Assembly: GCA_947458455.1 (NCBI GenBank)
Contig: CANGYJ010000009.1
Span: 62,001 to 126,000 of the forward strand
Length of the DNA: 64,000 nt
Direction: 5' to 3'
DNA from: Verrucomicrobiaceae bacterium
GTDB taxonomy: Bacteria; Verrucomicrobiota; Verrucomicrobiia; Verrucomicrobiales; Verrucomicrobiaceae
In this document: piece after piece, positions 18,438-27,011 of the stretch
How positions within the stretch are numbered: the stretch's first letter is position 1
Layout of the letters: the number at the start of each line of letters is the position of its first letter
Notes under the pieces: model-generated
What the model saw: only the letters and a program-made list of their open reading frames with translations
What the model was told of the DNA's origin: nothing
Databases searched by the model: none
Program-made: the position numbers and the translations under genes

Positions 18438-18834
18438 GAGACGGCACTGGAGCGCAGGACGGGGATGCGCTCAAGCGGGGATGCGGAGGTGTGTTGGTCA
18501 TGGACCCTGGGTTCTTTTGCCCCTCCCAAATCAACAAGCATTTTTGACCGGCAAAAAGATGTGCGGCAAAAAAGATCATCCAGGAAGTTCGTGCTCTCAC
18601 CGGGACGGATCGTTCGATGTCCCCTCACCTAACCTCTCCCCGCAAACTCGCCAAGAAGCAGGCGGATACGCCCAGCGGGGAGAGGGACTGAAAAGTGCGC
18701 GGCAGGCTGAAGCTGACACGGATCAATCAAGCGTGGATGCGCACTTGCTGGCCCCTCTCCCCGCGATTGGCAGCCGATCACTTCTTCGCTTGATGCGGGA
18801 GAGGTTAGGTGAAGGGAACAGAGGAGCCTTTGGC
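18438..18834. other. Gene-free stretch holding a dispersed repeat
   Basis: No supported gene in 397 bp between lpxK and the small gene at 18835. The left third (18438-18619) has no recognisable feature and presumably contains the lpxK promoter. The right part is the repeat at 18620-18817. Confidence 0.6.
18620..18817. repeat. Palindromic repeat, copy 2 (CCCCTC/GGGGAG family)
   Basis: Begins TCCCCTCACCTAACCTCTCC and ends GCGGGAGAGGTTAGGTGAAG, with the internal pair CAGCGGGGAGAGGG and CCCCTCTCCCCGCG, matching the copy at 16211-16360. The two copies bracket the fdhD-lpxK pair. Confidence 0.85.
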
Positions 18835-19170
18835 TCAGATTTCGCCGAAGTGTTTTTCGCGCACGTCCACGATGGCATTGAGCATCGTTTCGGCTTCGCC
18901 ACGGACCTTCGCGTCGAGGCTGCTGGCGCTGCGGTTGAAGCGGCGGTAGAGGAGCTTCAATTGGGCGCGGATCTCATCCTTGCTCATCTTCGGCGTGATC
19001 TCGCAGAGTTCCTCGGGCGTTTTCACTTTGGCCGGAGCCGCAGGGGCGGCGTTGCCTTTGGCGACTTGGTTGAGCACACCGCCTTTGGGGGCCTCGGCCG
19101 GCTTTTTGACCTCGGTAGCGGGCTTGTGACCGGTGAGGGACTTGGAGAGGGATTTGAGGATCTTGAACAT
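18835..19170 (-). CDS. Small helical protein of the Hsp70/FHA locus
   Basis: 111-aa protein of unknown function, 34 bp downstream of the lidless Hsp70 gene and almost certainly in its operon. The N-terminal 45 residues are Lys/Ala/Pro-rich and disordered. The C-terminal 60 are predicted helical (LCEITPKMSKDEIRAQLKLL, a turn, then a long helix ending REKHFGEI). Spacing and pattern resemble helices I-III of a J domain, but the essential HPD is replaced by FNR, so a degenerate J-like adaptor is only a hypothesis. The initiating ATG is at 19170. Confidence 0.75.
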   Translation of the reverse strand: MFKILKSLSKSLTGHKPATEVKKPAEAPKGGVLNQVAKGNAAPAAPAKVKTPEELCEITPKMSKDEIRAQLKLLYRRFNRSASSLDAKVRGEAETMLNAIVDVREKHFGEI

Positions 19171-19204
19171 AAATGGCGTGATTTGAGGTTCCTGAGTCCT
19201 GGGG

Positions 19205-20695
19205 TCATTCGATGCGCATCGCTCGCAGATGGGCGCTGCGGCGTTTGAGTTCCTCGTCGCTCAAAACGCCAGCCCCCTTGTAGCTGACGGCGACTTCTTT
19301 GCTGCGGCCGGATTGCTTATCGACGATGAGGGCGCGGACGCGCTGGTTTTCGTCGTAGCTGAAGGTCACGGCGATCTCGCAGCCCTTCGGACGGCCGGCG
19401 GGCACGTCAAGGGTGATGCGGCCGATGACATCGACGTATTTCGCATCGGGGTCCTCGCCTTGGGTGATGTCCACCTCGATGATGCGCTCGTTGTCCTCGC
19501 TCGTCTGATACACCTGCGTGCGGGAGCAGGGGATGGGCGTGTTCTTCGGGATGACGATGGAGTTCATGAGCTTCTCCTCCTTCGTCTTGGCGTTGTAAAC
19601 CATCGCCAGGGTGCCGTAGCTGGCATTGCAGACCTCCTGAATCTTGGCGGACTTCTTGGCGAAGAGCGCCGCGCCGAGGGCGACGCATTCATCGACGTTG
19701 CCGCAGCTCTTGGGCACCTTGCCGAACATCTTTTCGAGGATGACCTTCACCTTTGGAATGCGGGTGGAGCCGCCGACGAGCACGACGTGGTCGATGTCGC
19801 TCGTTTTGAGCTTCGCGGAGTCCAGCGCCTGCTCCACGAGGAAGACGGTGCGCGTGAGCATGTTGCGGATGAGTTTCTCAAAGTGCTCGCGGGAGAGATC
19901 GATGCGGGCAATGCCGGAGTTTTGATCGTTGGCGACGGTGTCGTTCACGCGTTGGAGCTTCGAGAGCATCTTCTTGGCGTCTTCCGTGGCCTGGAGCACG
20001 CGGCGGCGATGGCGCTCATCGGAGAAAAGCGCCGCGCCGGTCTGCTTTTTGTACTGCTCGGCGTAAGCATCAAGGAGGATATCGTCAAAATTGCTGCCGC
20101 CGAGGTGGCGGGCGCCTTCGGAGGTGAGGATCTTGATGTTATCGCCCTCGACTTCGAGGATCGTGGTGTCCAGCGTGCCGCCACCCAGGTCATAGACGAG
20201 GATGCGGCCCTTCACGCCCTGCGAGTGGGCGTAATACACGGCGGCAGCGGTCGGCTCGTTCACGAGGCGCTTCACCTTCATGCCGGCCATTTCGGCGGCG
20301 GCGATGGTGCTTTTGCGGGCAAGTTCGTTGAAGTTCGCGGGCACGGTGATGACCACATCGGTGATGTCTCCACAGATTTTGGAGCAGTCACGCTTCAGCT
20401 TGGAAAGGATGAGCGCCGAAATTTCAGCGGGCGTCCACTTCTTGCCGTCGATCTCCACGAGATGCTCGGGATCGTCCATGTGGCGCTTGATCTGGAAGAT
20501 CGTGCGGTCCGGCTCACCGCCATCGCGTGCAGCGCTGCCGACGAGCTTCACATCCTCATGCGAATCGAAAAAGACGACGGAGGGCGTGAGGCGCTCGCCA
20601 TCGGAATTCGGGACGATTTCTGGATTACCGTCCGGCTTCAGGTAGGCCAAGCCCGAGAGGGTCGTGCCGAGGTCGATGCCAACGTATTCAGCCAT
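19205..20695 (-). CDS. Hsp70/DnaK-like ATPase lacking the C-terminal lid
   Basis: 496-aa Hsp70. The nucleotide-binding domain is complete: GIDLGTT (6-12), DLGGGTLDTT (169-178) and VVLVGGSTRIPK (304-315). A beta-sandwich substrate domain follows (about 360-475; IPKNTPIPCSRTQVYQTSED and the GRITLDVPAG segment). The protein stops just after LSDEELKRR, where DnaK begins its helical lid, so about 140 residues are missing. The hydrophobic interdomain linker (DVLLLDV in DnaK) is replaced by IQEVCNASYGTL, suggesting altered allostery. It lies between the giant FHA/GrpE-like gene and the 111-aa gene on one strand. This is a specialised paralogue, not the housekeeping DnaK. Confidence 0.93.
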   Translation of the reverse strand: MAEYVGIDLGTTLSGLAYLKPDGNPEIVPNSDGERLTPSVVFFDSHEDVKLVGSAARDGGEPDRTIFQIKRHMDDPEHLVEIDGKKWTPAEISALILSKLKRDCSKICGDITDVVITVPANFNELARKSTIAAAEMAGMKVKRLVNEPTAAAVYYAHSQGVKGRILVYDLGGGTLDTTILEVEGDNIKILTSEGARHLGGSNFDDILLDAYAEQYKKQTGAALFSDERHRRRVLQATEDAKKMLSKLQRVNDTVANDQNSGIARIDLSREHFEKLIRNMLTRTVFLVEQALDSAKLKTSDIDHVVLVGGSTRIPKVKVILEKMFGKVPKSCGNVDECVALGAALFAKKSAKIQEVCNASYGTLAMVYNAKTKEEKLMNSIVIPKNTPIPCSRTQVYQTSEDNERIIEVDITQGEDPDAKYVDVIGRITLDVPAGRPKGCEIAVTFSYDENQRVRALIVDKQSGRSKEVAVSYKGAGVLSDEELKRRSAHLRAMRIE

Positions 20696-20738
20696 AGGAG
20701 TGCGGGGAGTGAAGGGTCTGGGAGAAAGCGGGGTGGGG

Positions 20739-20870
20739 AATGACGAAGGACGAATTCAGAATGACGAATGAATGACGAAGCCGGAAGGGCGGCGAGAGGC
20801 GTTGGAGAGTGTTTTCATGGCATTCGGGTTTAGGATTTAATTCGTCATTCTGAATTCGGCATTCGTCATT
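20739..20870. repeat. 31-bp inverted repeat between the FHA and Hsp70 genes
   Basis: Arms 20739-20769 (AATGACGAAGGACGAATTCA...) and 20840-20870 (...TGAATTCGGCATTCGTCATT) are complementary with about three mismatches and enclose 70 bases. The second arm overlaps the last codons of the 20866-26853 gene. It could form a large stem in the mRNA between the two genes. The ATTCGTCATTCTGA core recurs at 55212, so this is a dispersed element. Confidence 0.85.
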
Positions 20871-23800
20871 GACTGGAAGTCCGGACTTCGACCTTCCGCA
20901 GGATTACCTCATGTCCCTCGGCACGCGAGTAAACAAATCCGGTGCGGCAGCTTTCGACGACGCGGGGTTTGTTCTTGCCGGGCGTGCTGTCCACCACGGC
21001 GATGCGCTTGCGCAGCTCGACATCGACTTCCGTGCCGGAGGCGACCTCGAACTCGTTCACACCGTGCTGGAACAGGATGTCCTCAAAGCTCTGCCGCAGC
21101 GTGTGGAGCTGCGTGACGATGTCCACGCCGCCATTCACACCGGCGTAGCGTTCCTTCAGCGCGTCGATGAGGTCGATGCGCTTGATCAGATCGTTGGCGA
21201 ACATGATCACAGTCGATTCGTCCGTGCCGAGGCCACGGCGGAGGATTTCGTGCTTCTCTTCCAGCTCGCCGAGCTGGCCGCGGAGGCGTTTTTCGATCTC
21301 CTGCCAGTGCTTGAGCTGCGCCTCGGCCTGAGCCATCTCGCTGCGCTTCTCGTCGAGGCGCACAAGCTCGGCCTTCGTCTGCTCAATCTGGGTGACGATG
21401 CGGGCTTCGGCGGCGGCGTGGTCGTTGATGCGCTTCTCCAGCTCGGCGATGCGCTTCTTCTGCTCCACCTCGTAGTTTTGAAGCGTGGAGGCCTGCTTCT
21501 GGATATCGCTGCTGAACTGCTTGAACTCCGCCTCGGCGGCCTCGCGGTCCTTGCGGGCCTGCTCGGCACGCGTCGTCTCGCGGTTGAGGGTTTCCTGGGC
21601 AGCATTGACCTTCACCTGGATGGCGAGGTCTTCTTCGGAAGCCGTGCGAATGGCCTTCGTGATCTCGTTTTGGCGTGATTCGAGGTTCGAAATAGCCTCG
21701 CCTAAGCCGAGCATCTTGCCGCCGACGTGGATGAACTCGCTGAGCCGCGTCTGGTGGCCGTCGATCTTGCCTTGCAGCTCCTTGAGCATGCTATCGGCAC
21801 CTTGGAGATCGAGCTTCTGATTATCGACGATCTTGGTGAGGCGCTCTTCGTCGGCCTTGAGATTCTGCACGCGGTCAAGGCGGGTGCGCAGCTCGTCGTC
21901 GATCGTGGCGGCTTCCTTCTTCGTGGCGGAAACTTTCGCCCGCAGGTCCTTCAATTCCTTGTCGGTATCCGCGAGGGCGGCCTCGGCGGCGCGGGTCTGC
22001 TCCTGGGCGGCTTTGAGCTTGAGGCCTTCCTTGTCCACATCCTCCTGCGCCTTCATCACCCGCTGCTGGCGGAGTTGGTGAGCCTCTTCGAGCTGCTCGA
22101 TCTGCTGCTGCAATTCGGCGAGCTTCTTGTTTTGCGTGTCCGTGGTGACGTTGAGGCGCGTGACGAATTGCGAGGCCTCATCACGCTGCTTCGTGAAGGT
22201 GGAAAGCGCGGCCTGGATGCCGGCCAGCTCGGTGGTGAGCGTGGGAATCTGCTTCCGCAGAGCCTTCTCCTCGGCGCGGGCGTTTTCGAGGCTGGCATCG
22301 GCTTCGTTGCGGGCTTTCTCGGCAGCCTGCTGGGCGGCGAGAGCCTTCTGAAGACGGGCCTCGGTATCGATGGCCTTCGTTTCGGTGGCTTTGAGCGTCT
22401 TGGAAAGGTCGGCGAGCTTGGTGGTCTCGGCTTTGAGGTCGGATTCGAGAGCCGCAAGGTCGAGGCGCAGCTTGTCCTGCTGCTTGCCGAGGGTGGCGAC
22501 GTTCTTTTCCTCGGCGGCGCGGGTCTTTTCGGCGTCCTTCAGGTTTGTCGTGGCGGCGGCGAGGCGTTCGTTGATGTCTTCGAGTTCCTTGAGTCGCGAT
22601 TCGCCGGTGGCGACGCGTTCTTGGATGCCTTTGAGGCGTGTCTCGGCCGCGTTGGCCTCGGATAGCTTGGCTTTGACTTCCGCATCCAAGGTGGAGCGTT
22701 TTTCGCCGAGCAGCTTCTCGAGGTTCGCGGACTCGATGCGCAGCGCCTCGGTGGCGGCTTCGGCTTCCTGGCGTTGTTTGACGGTCAATTGCATCGCATC
22801 GAGCGCGGCCGTTTTGTCCTTGGTGAGGGCGGCGAGCTCGTCGGCGAGGTTTTGGGCCTGCGCACGCGTTTGCTCGACCTTGCCGCGAAGATCCGGCAGC
22901 AGCGCTTCGAGATCCGTGCGCTCTTTGGTGAGGCGCTGGGCTTCGGAGGCGAGCTTGTCGCGGTTCTGCGTGGCGGCGGTAATGGTGGCGGAAAGCTCGG
23001 CGTGCTGCTTGCTGGCCTGATTGAGTTCCCCGAGGCGATCTTCGAGGCCAGCGGTCTGGCTGGTCAGCTCGGCGACGCGTTTCTCCGCAGCGACGATTTC
23101 CTTCTGCTTCGCGGCGAGGTTGTCCTGAAGGTTTTGATAATCGGACTGAGCCGCGGCCACGCTCTGCTGCGCGGTGGCGTGCGTGCTGGTGAGCGTGGCG
23201 ATGACGGCCTCCAGGCCGCTGATCTTCTCCGCGAGCGTGAGATGGTGCTGCGAATTCTTTTCCAGTGAGGCGACGGATGTGGCCAGCTCCTTCGTTTTCG
23301 CGGCGACGGAGGTGGTAAGCTCTTCCAGCTCGTTTTTGGCGGCGGCGACTTGAGCGATGAGCTTCTTGTCCTCGGCCTGCGTGGTCTTGAAGTGCGCTTC
23401 CGTCGTGGCGGCCAGTTCCTGCACATTTTGGAGGCGCTGCTCGGCGGTGGCGATTTGCGACTGACGATCGCTGAGATCAGTTTCGGCCTGTTTGATGTCC
23501 TCGCGCAGCTTGCCGAGATCGTGAGAGAGATTCGTCTGCTGATCCTCAATGGTGCGGACTTCTTTTTCGACGGCCTCGCGACGCGTGGTGAGCGTCTGGA
23601 TGAGCAAATGCTGCGCCCGGCCATGCTCGGTGGCGGCGAGAAGCTCGCGAGTGCGTTCGTCGCGGTCTTTGACGAGCGCGGCGACGGCGGCAACGACCTC
23701 CGCTTTGTGCGATTCGACGGCTTTGAGCGCCTCGTTGCGATCCTTGAGGCGTGAATCGGTTTCCGAGAGATCGGAGAGCTTGTTTTCGAGGTCGGCAGCC

Positions 23801-26800
23801 TTGTCTTCGAGGGCTTTGACCTGCGCGGCGAGATCGTTCGAGCGAGTGGTGCGCAGCTCGATTTGGAGATCGAGTTCGTCGCGTTCTTTGGTGGCGGCTT
23901 TTTGCTGCTCGGTGGCTTTGGCCTGGGCTTCGGCGGTCTGCTTTTGAAGCTCCGCCAGCTTGGCCTCGACGGCTTTTTGCATCGCGTCAAAATCGGCCTG
24001 CGCGGCATCGCGTTCCTTGCAGATGCGCTCGAACTCGCTCTTCGCGGCCTGCTGCTTCGCGTTGAAGTCATCGACCTCGGCGCGGAGCGTGGTGAGGCGC
24101 TGCTCGGAGCCGCTCACGTCTTTTTGATGCGTCGTTTGTGTGGCGAGAAGCGCGGCGATCGCCGTTTCAAGCACGCCACGCTGATCCTGCATCTGGCCGA
24201 GCTGCTTGGTGACCTCGACGAGTTTTGTTTCGCTGCCACGAAGGGCTTCCACGCGGGCTTTGAGCGCCGTTTCCTCGCCGCTGGTCTGGGCGAGGCGCTG
24301 CTGGGTATCTAGAAGCTGCTCCTGCGCTTTTTGGAACGCGGCGTTTTTGGCTTCGAGGTCGTCGGTGAGCTTGGCAAGGTCTTTGTCGAGCTTTTGAAGC
24401 TCGGCACCGCGTTTGGATTTCAACTCGGCTTCGGACTTTTCGGCCTCGGCTTTGAGTTTGGTGAGTTCGGCAAGGCGGGCTTCGCTGGTGGCGATGTCCT
24501 TCGTGAGAGTGGCGAACTTTTGCTCGGCGGACGAGGCGTTCGAGCTCCTTTGCGCTAGCGTGGTTTCGAGGGCGTTGAGATCGCTGGAGAGTTTGTCGAG
24601 CTTCGTTTGGGCGGAGGAGGCGTCCGCGCTCCGGGTGGTGATTTGCTCGGCGAGTTTCGCGGCCTCGGTTTTCTTGGCGGCGAGGTCTTTGTCGAGGACT
24701 TGAAGCTCGGCGCTGCGCTTGGTCTTCTGCTCGCCTTCGGATTTTTCGGCGTCGTTGCGGCGCTGGACGAGTTCTTTAACGCGAGCTTCAGCGACGCTGA
24801 TCTCGGCGGTGAGCTTGCTGAGCTTTTCCTCGGCGGAAGTGAGCGCGGGGAGCTTGGCTTCGAGGGTTTGGGTTTGCTCGGTGAGCTGCTTGAGCTTTGC
24901 CTCGGTGGCGGTGGCGTTTTCGCTGAGTTTGGCGAACTCGGCCTGCTTGGCGGTGAGGTTGGTTTCGAGGCCTTGGAACTCGACGGCGCGTTTTTCGCCC
25001 GCGGCGATGTCGGCGACGAGTTTGGAGAGATTGCGGCTCGCAGCGGCGGCCTCGGCCATGTTCGACGACAAGGTCGATTCGATGGCCTTTGCCTGATCGG
25101 TGAGCAGAGCGTGCTTTTTCTCGGTGGCGCTGAAGTCAGCGGTGAGCTTATCGAATTCGGCCTGCTTGGCGGTGAGCGAAGCTTCGAGGGTTTTGAGTTC
25201 GCTGCCGCGCTTGGATTGAAGCTCGGCCTCGGATTTTTCGGCGTCGGCTTTGCGAGTGGTCAGCTCGGTGAGGCGGGCTTCGGCGCTGGAGATGTCGGCG
25301 GTGAGCTTCGAGAGTTTCGTTTCAGCGGACGAGGCGTCCGCAGTCCTTTGCGCCAGTGAGGATTCGAGAGATTGAAGCTTCGCGGAGAGGTCTTTGAGTT
25401 TCGTTTCGGCGGACGAGGCGTCCGCGCTCCGGGTGGCGAGCGTGGCTTCGAGAGCTTGAAGTTCGCTGCTGCGCTTGGATTTGAGTTCCGACTCGGACTT
25501 TTCAGCATCGGCTTGGAGCTTCGTCAGCTCCGCGATGCGGGACTCGCTGGTGGCGATGTCTTTTTGGAGCGCGGCGAGCTTTTGCTCGGCGGCGGTGAGT
25601 TCCGGGAGCCGGGATTCGAGGGCTTTTGACTGGGCGGTGAGCTGCTGGAGCTTCGTTTCAGCGGACGAGGCGTCCGCGCTCCGGGCGGTGAAAAGGGCGA
25701 CGAGGGTGGCGAGTTCGGCCTGCTTTGCGGTGAGCGTCGATTCGAGGGATTGCAGCTCGCTGCTGCGCTTGGATTTGAGTTCGGACTCGGACTTTTCGGC
25801 ATCACCTTTGAGCTTTGTCAGCTCGGCGAGGCGGGCTTCGGTGGTGGCGATGTCTTTTTGAAGGGCGGCGAGCTTTTGCTCGGCGCTGGCGGTATCGGTG
25901 GCTCGCTTGACCTCGGCGGCGGTGTGGATGCTTTCGAGGGCTTTTTGCGCGGTGGCGAGGTCGGCCTCGCTCTTGGTGACGAGGGTGCGGGTGGAATCGA
26001 GCTTGCTCTCGATGTTGCCGAGATCGCGGCGCTTCTGGTCAAACTTGGCGGCTTCGGCTTGGGCGTTTTCCACCTCGGCGCGGGCGTTTTGCACCTGCTG
26101 GCGGAGCGTTTCGGACTCGGACTTGAAGCCGGCGAGGCTGGCCTGGGACTCCGTGAGTTCTTTTTTGCGGACTTCGAGCGTGGCCTCCAGGCTGCGGAGT
26201 TCGTCGCGGCGGCGCTGCTCGACTTCGGCCTCGATTTTCAGGGCGTCACGCTGCTGGCGGAGCTTGTCGATCTCGTCGCGGAGATCAGCGGCCTGTTTCG
26301 CGGCGGCGGCGGGATCGGGCTTCGGAATGAGTGAGGGCGGTGGCGCGGCAGGAGACTTCTGCGAATCGCCGGTGGAGGAGGCCATGCGATGCACGACCGG
26401 TTTCGTCGGCTCGACCTTGCCGGTATCCGGCGAAGGCGGCGGCGTATCGTCTTTGTCACGGGCGGGAATGCCCTCGGTATCGCCACGGCGGCCGTCGATG
26501 CGCGGCGGCTCGTTTTTGGTGGCGACGGCTTTGGAGGCACCGACGGGGGCGAGGCCCTTGGGTGCTCGCTCGCGGAAGCGGCTCTCCAATTGGCCGAACA
26601 TGATGCGATCCCCGCCTTTCACGCGGGCCTTCTCGATGCGCTTGCCGTTGACGAAGGTGCCGTTGGAGGATTTCAGATCAACCAACTCGTAAACGCCATC
26701 CGGCTGCTTCAGGAACTCGGCGTGGAAGCCGGAGATGAAGGTGTTGTCGATGACGATGTCGTTTTTGGCGTCACGACCGATGGAGAGGCGGTCTTCGAGC

Positions 26801-26853
26801 ACATCGAAGACGAATTCGTTACCATCGTTGAGATTGAAGGCCAGGTACGGCAT
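20866..26853 (-). CDS. Giant FHA / coiled-coil protein with C-terminal GrpE-like domain
   Basis: 1,995 aa. An N-terminal FHA domain (about 1-95) has SIGRDAKNDIVIDN, SGFHAEF and SSNGTFVNG, the loops that bind phosphothreonine. A Pro-rich linker (about 95-185) is followed by roughly 1,650 residues of Glu/Lys/Ala/Leu-rich coiled coil, which between about 320 and 870 is built of repeated modules (SADASSAETKL; AEKSESELKSKRSSELQ). The last 130 residues match GrpE: a helix MFANDLIKRIDLIDAL, then LRQSFEDILFQHGVNEFE, and a beta domain with VVESCRTGFVYS and EVILRKVEVRTS. GrpE is the Hsp70 nucleotide-exchange factor, and an Hsp70 gene follows 170 bp downstream. There is no signal peptide or membrane segment. 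Confidence 0.92.
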   Translation of the reverse strand: MPYLAFNLNDGNEFVFDVLEDRLSIGRDAKNDIVIDNTFISGFHAEFLKQPDGVYELVDLKSSNGTFVNGKRIEKARVKGGDRIMFGQLESRFRERAPKGLAPVGASKAVATKNEPPRIDGRRGDTEGIPARDKDDTPPPSPDTGKVEPTKPVVHRMASSTGDSQKSPAAPPPSLIPKPDPAAAAKQAADLRDEIDKLRQQRDALKIEAEVEQRRRDELRSLEATLEVRKKELTESQASLAGFKSESETLRQQVQNARAEVENAQAEAAKFDQKRRDLGNIESKLDSTRTLVTKSEADLATAQKALESIHTAAEVKRATDTASAEQKLAALQKDIATTEARLAELTKLKGDAEKSESELKSKRSSELQSLESTLTAKQAELATLVALFTARSADASSAETKLQQLTAQSKALESRLPELTAAEQKLAALQKDIATSESRIAELTKLQADAEKSESELKSKRSSELQALEATLATRSADASSAETKLKDLSAKLQSLESSLAQRTADASSAETKLSKLTADISSAEARLTELTTRKADAEKSEAELQSKRGSELKTLEASLTAKQAEFDKLTADFSATEKKHALLTDQAKAIESTLSSNMAEAAAASRNLSKLVADIAAGEKRAVEFQGLETNLTAKQAEFAKLSENATATEAKLKQLTEQTQTLEAKLPALTSAEEKLSKLTAEISVAEARVKELVQRRNDAEKSEGEQKTKRSAELQVLDKDLAAKKTEAAKLAEQITTRSADASSAQTKLDKLSSDLNALETTLAQRSSNASSAEQKFATLTKDIATSEARLAELTKLKAEAEKSEAELKSKRGAELQKLDKDLAKLTDDLEAKNAAFQKAQEQLLDTQQRLAQTSGEETALKARVEALRGSETKLVEVTKQLGQMQDQRGVLETAIAALLATQTTHQKDVSGSEQRLTTLRAEVDDFNAKQQAAKSEFERICKERDAAQADFDAMQKAVEAKLAELQKQTAEAQAKATEQQKAATKERDELDLQIELRTTRSNDLAAQVKALEDKAADLENKLSDLSETDSRLKDRNEALKAVESHKAEVVAAVAALVKDRDERTRELLAATEHGRAQHLLIQTLTTRREAVEKEVRTIEDQQTNLSHDLGKLREDIKQAETDLSDRQSQIATAEQRLQNVQELAATTEAHFKTTQAEDKKLIAQVAAAKNELEELTTSVAAKTKELATSVASLEKNSQHHLTLAEKISGLEAVIATLTSTHATAQQSVAAAQSDYQNLQDNLAAKQKEIVAAEKRVAELTSQTAGLEDRLGELNQASKQHAELSATITAATQNRDKLASEAQRLTKERTDLEALLPDLRGKVEQTRAQAQNLADELAALTKDKTAALDAMQLTVKQRQEAEAATEALRIESANLEKLLGEKRSTLDAEVKAKLSEANAAETRLKGIQERVATGESRLKELEDINERLAAATTNLKDAEKTRAAEEKNVATLGKQQDKLRLDLAALESDLKAETTKLADLSKTLKATETKAIDTEARLQKALAAQQAAEKARNEADASLENARAEEKALRKQIPTLTTELAGIQAALSTFTKQRDEASQFVTRLNVTTDTQNKKLAELQQQIEQLEEAHQLRQQRVMKAQEDVDKEGLKLKAAQEQTRAAEAALADTDKELKDLRAKVSATKKEAATIDDELRTRLDRVQNLKADEERLTKIVDNQKLDLQGADSMLKELQGKIDGHQTRLSEFIHVGGKMLGLGEAISNLESRQNEITKAIRTASEEDLAIQVKVNAAQETLNRETTRAEQARKDREAAEAEFKQFSSDIQKQASTLQNYEVEQKKRIAELEKRINDHAAAEARIVTQIEQTKAELVRLDEKRSEMAQAEAQLKHWQEIEKRLRGQLGELEEKHEILRRGLGTDESTVIMFANDLIKRIDLIDALKERYAGVNGGVDIVTQLHTLRQSFEDILFQHGVNEFEVASGTEVDVELRKRIAVVDSTPGKNKPRVVESCRTGFVYSRAEGHEVILRKVEVRTSSQ
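24527..25677. repeat. REP-like palindromes recurring inside the coiled-coil gene
   Basis: The 17-bp palindrome GCGGACGAGGCGTCCGC (stem GCGGAC, loop GAGGC) occurs exactly at 25325-25341, 25409-25425 and 25661-25677, with one mismatch at 24611-24627 and in degraded form near 24527. On the coding strand each gives the peptide SADAS within a module of the coiled coil. The surrounding DNA is also repeated (GTTTCGGCGGACGAGG and similar), so the modules may have spread by duplication together with the palindrome. Confidence 0.8.
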
Positions 26854-26889
26854 GCGGCGGACGCAGGAAAGAGGCGGTTGAAAGCGGGT

Positions 26890-26918
26890 AAACTAGCGGG
26901 GGAAAATCAGTGAAGCAA
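26890..26918 (-). promoter_or_regulatory. Possible sigma70-type promoter of the FHA/Hsp70 operon
   Basis: On the minus strand TTGCTT (26918-26913) and TAGTTT (26895-26890) are separated by 17 bases, about 37 bases before the ATG at 26853. The match to consensus is moderate. No Shine-Dalgarno sequence lies ahead of the start, and no heat-shock operator (CIRCE) is visible. Confidence 0.35.
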
Positions 26919-27011
26919 TCTTAATGAAATTTGGAGGACAAGAGGGAAGATGGACGGCTATTGTTTCAAAAATCAGTCCGATTCCAAGCATTCAGTTAAG
27001 AATACCAAAAT

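Noticed and set aside
21727-26913. Many plus-strand frames over the coiled-coil gene (Leu/Gly/Phe-rich)
   Set aside because: Produced by the repetitive composition of the minus-strand coiled coil; no independent motifs.
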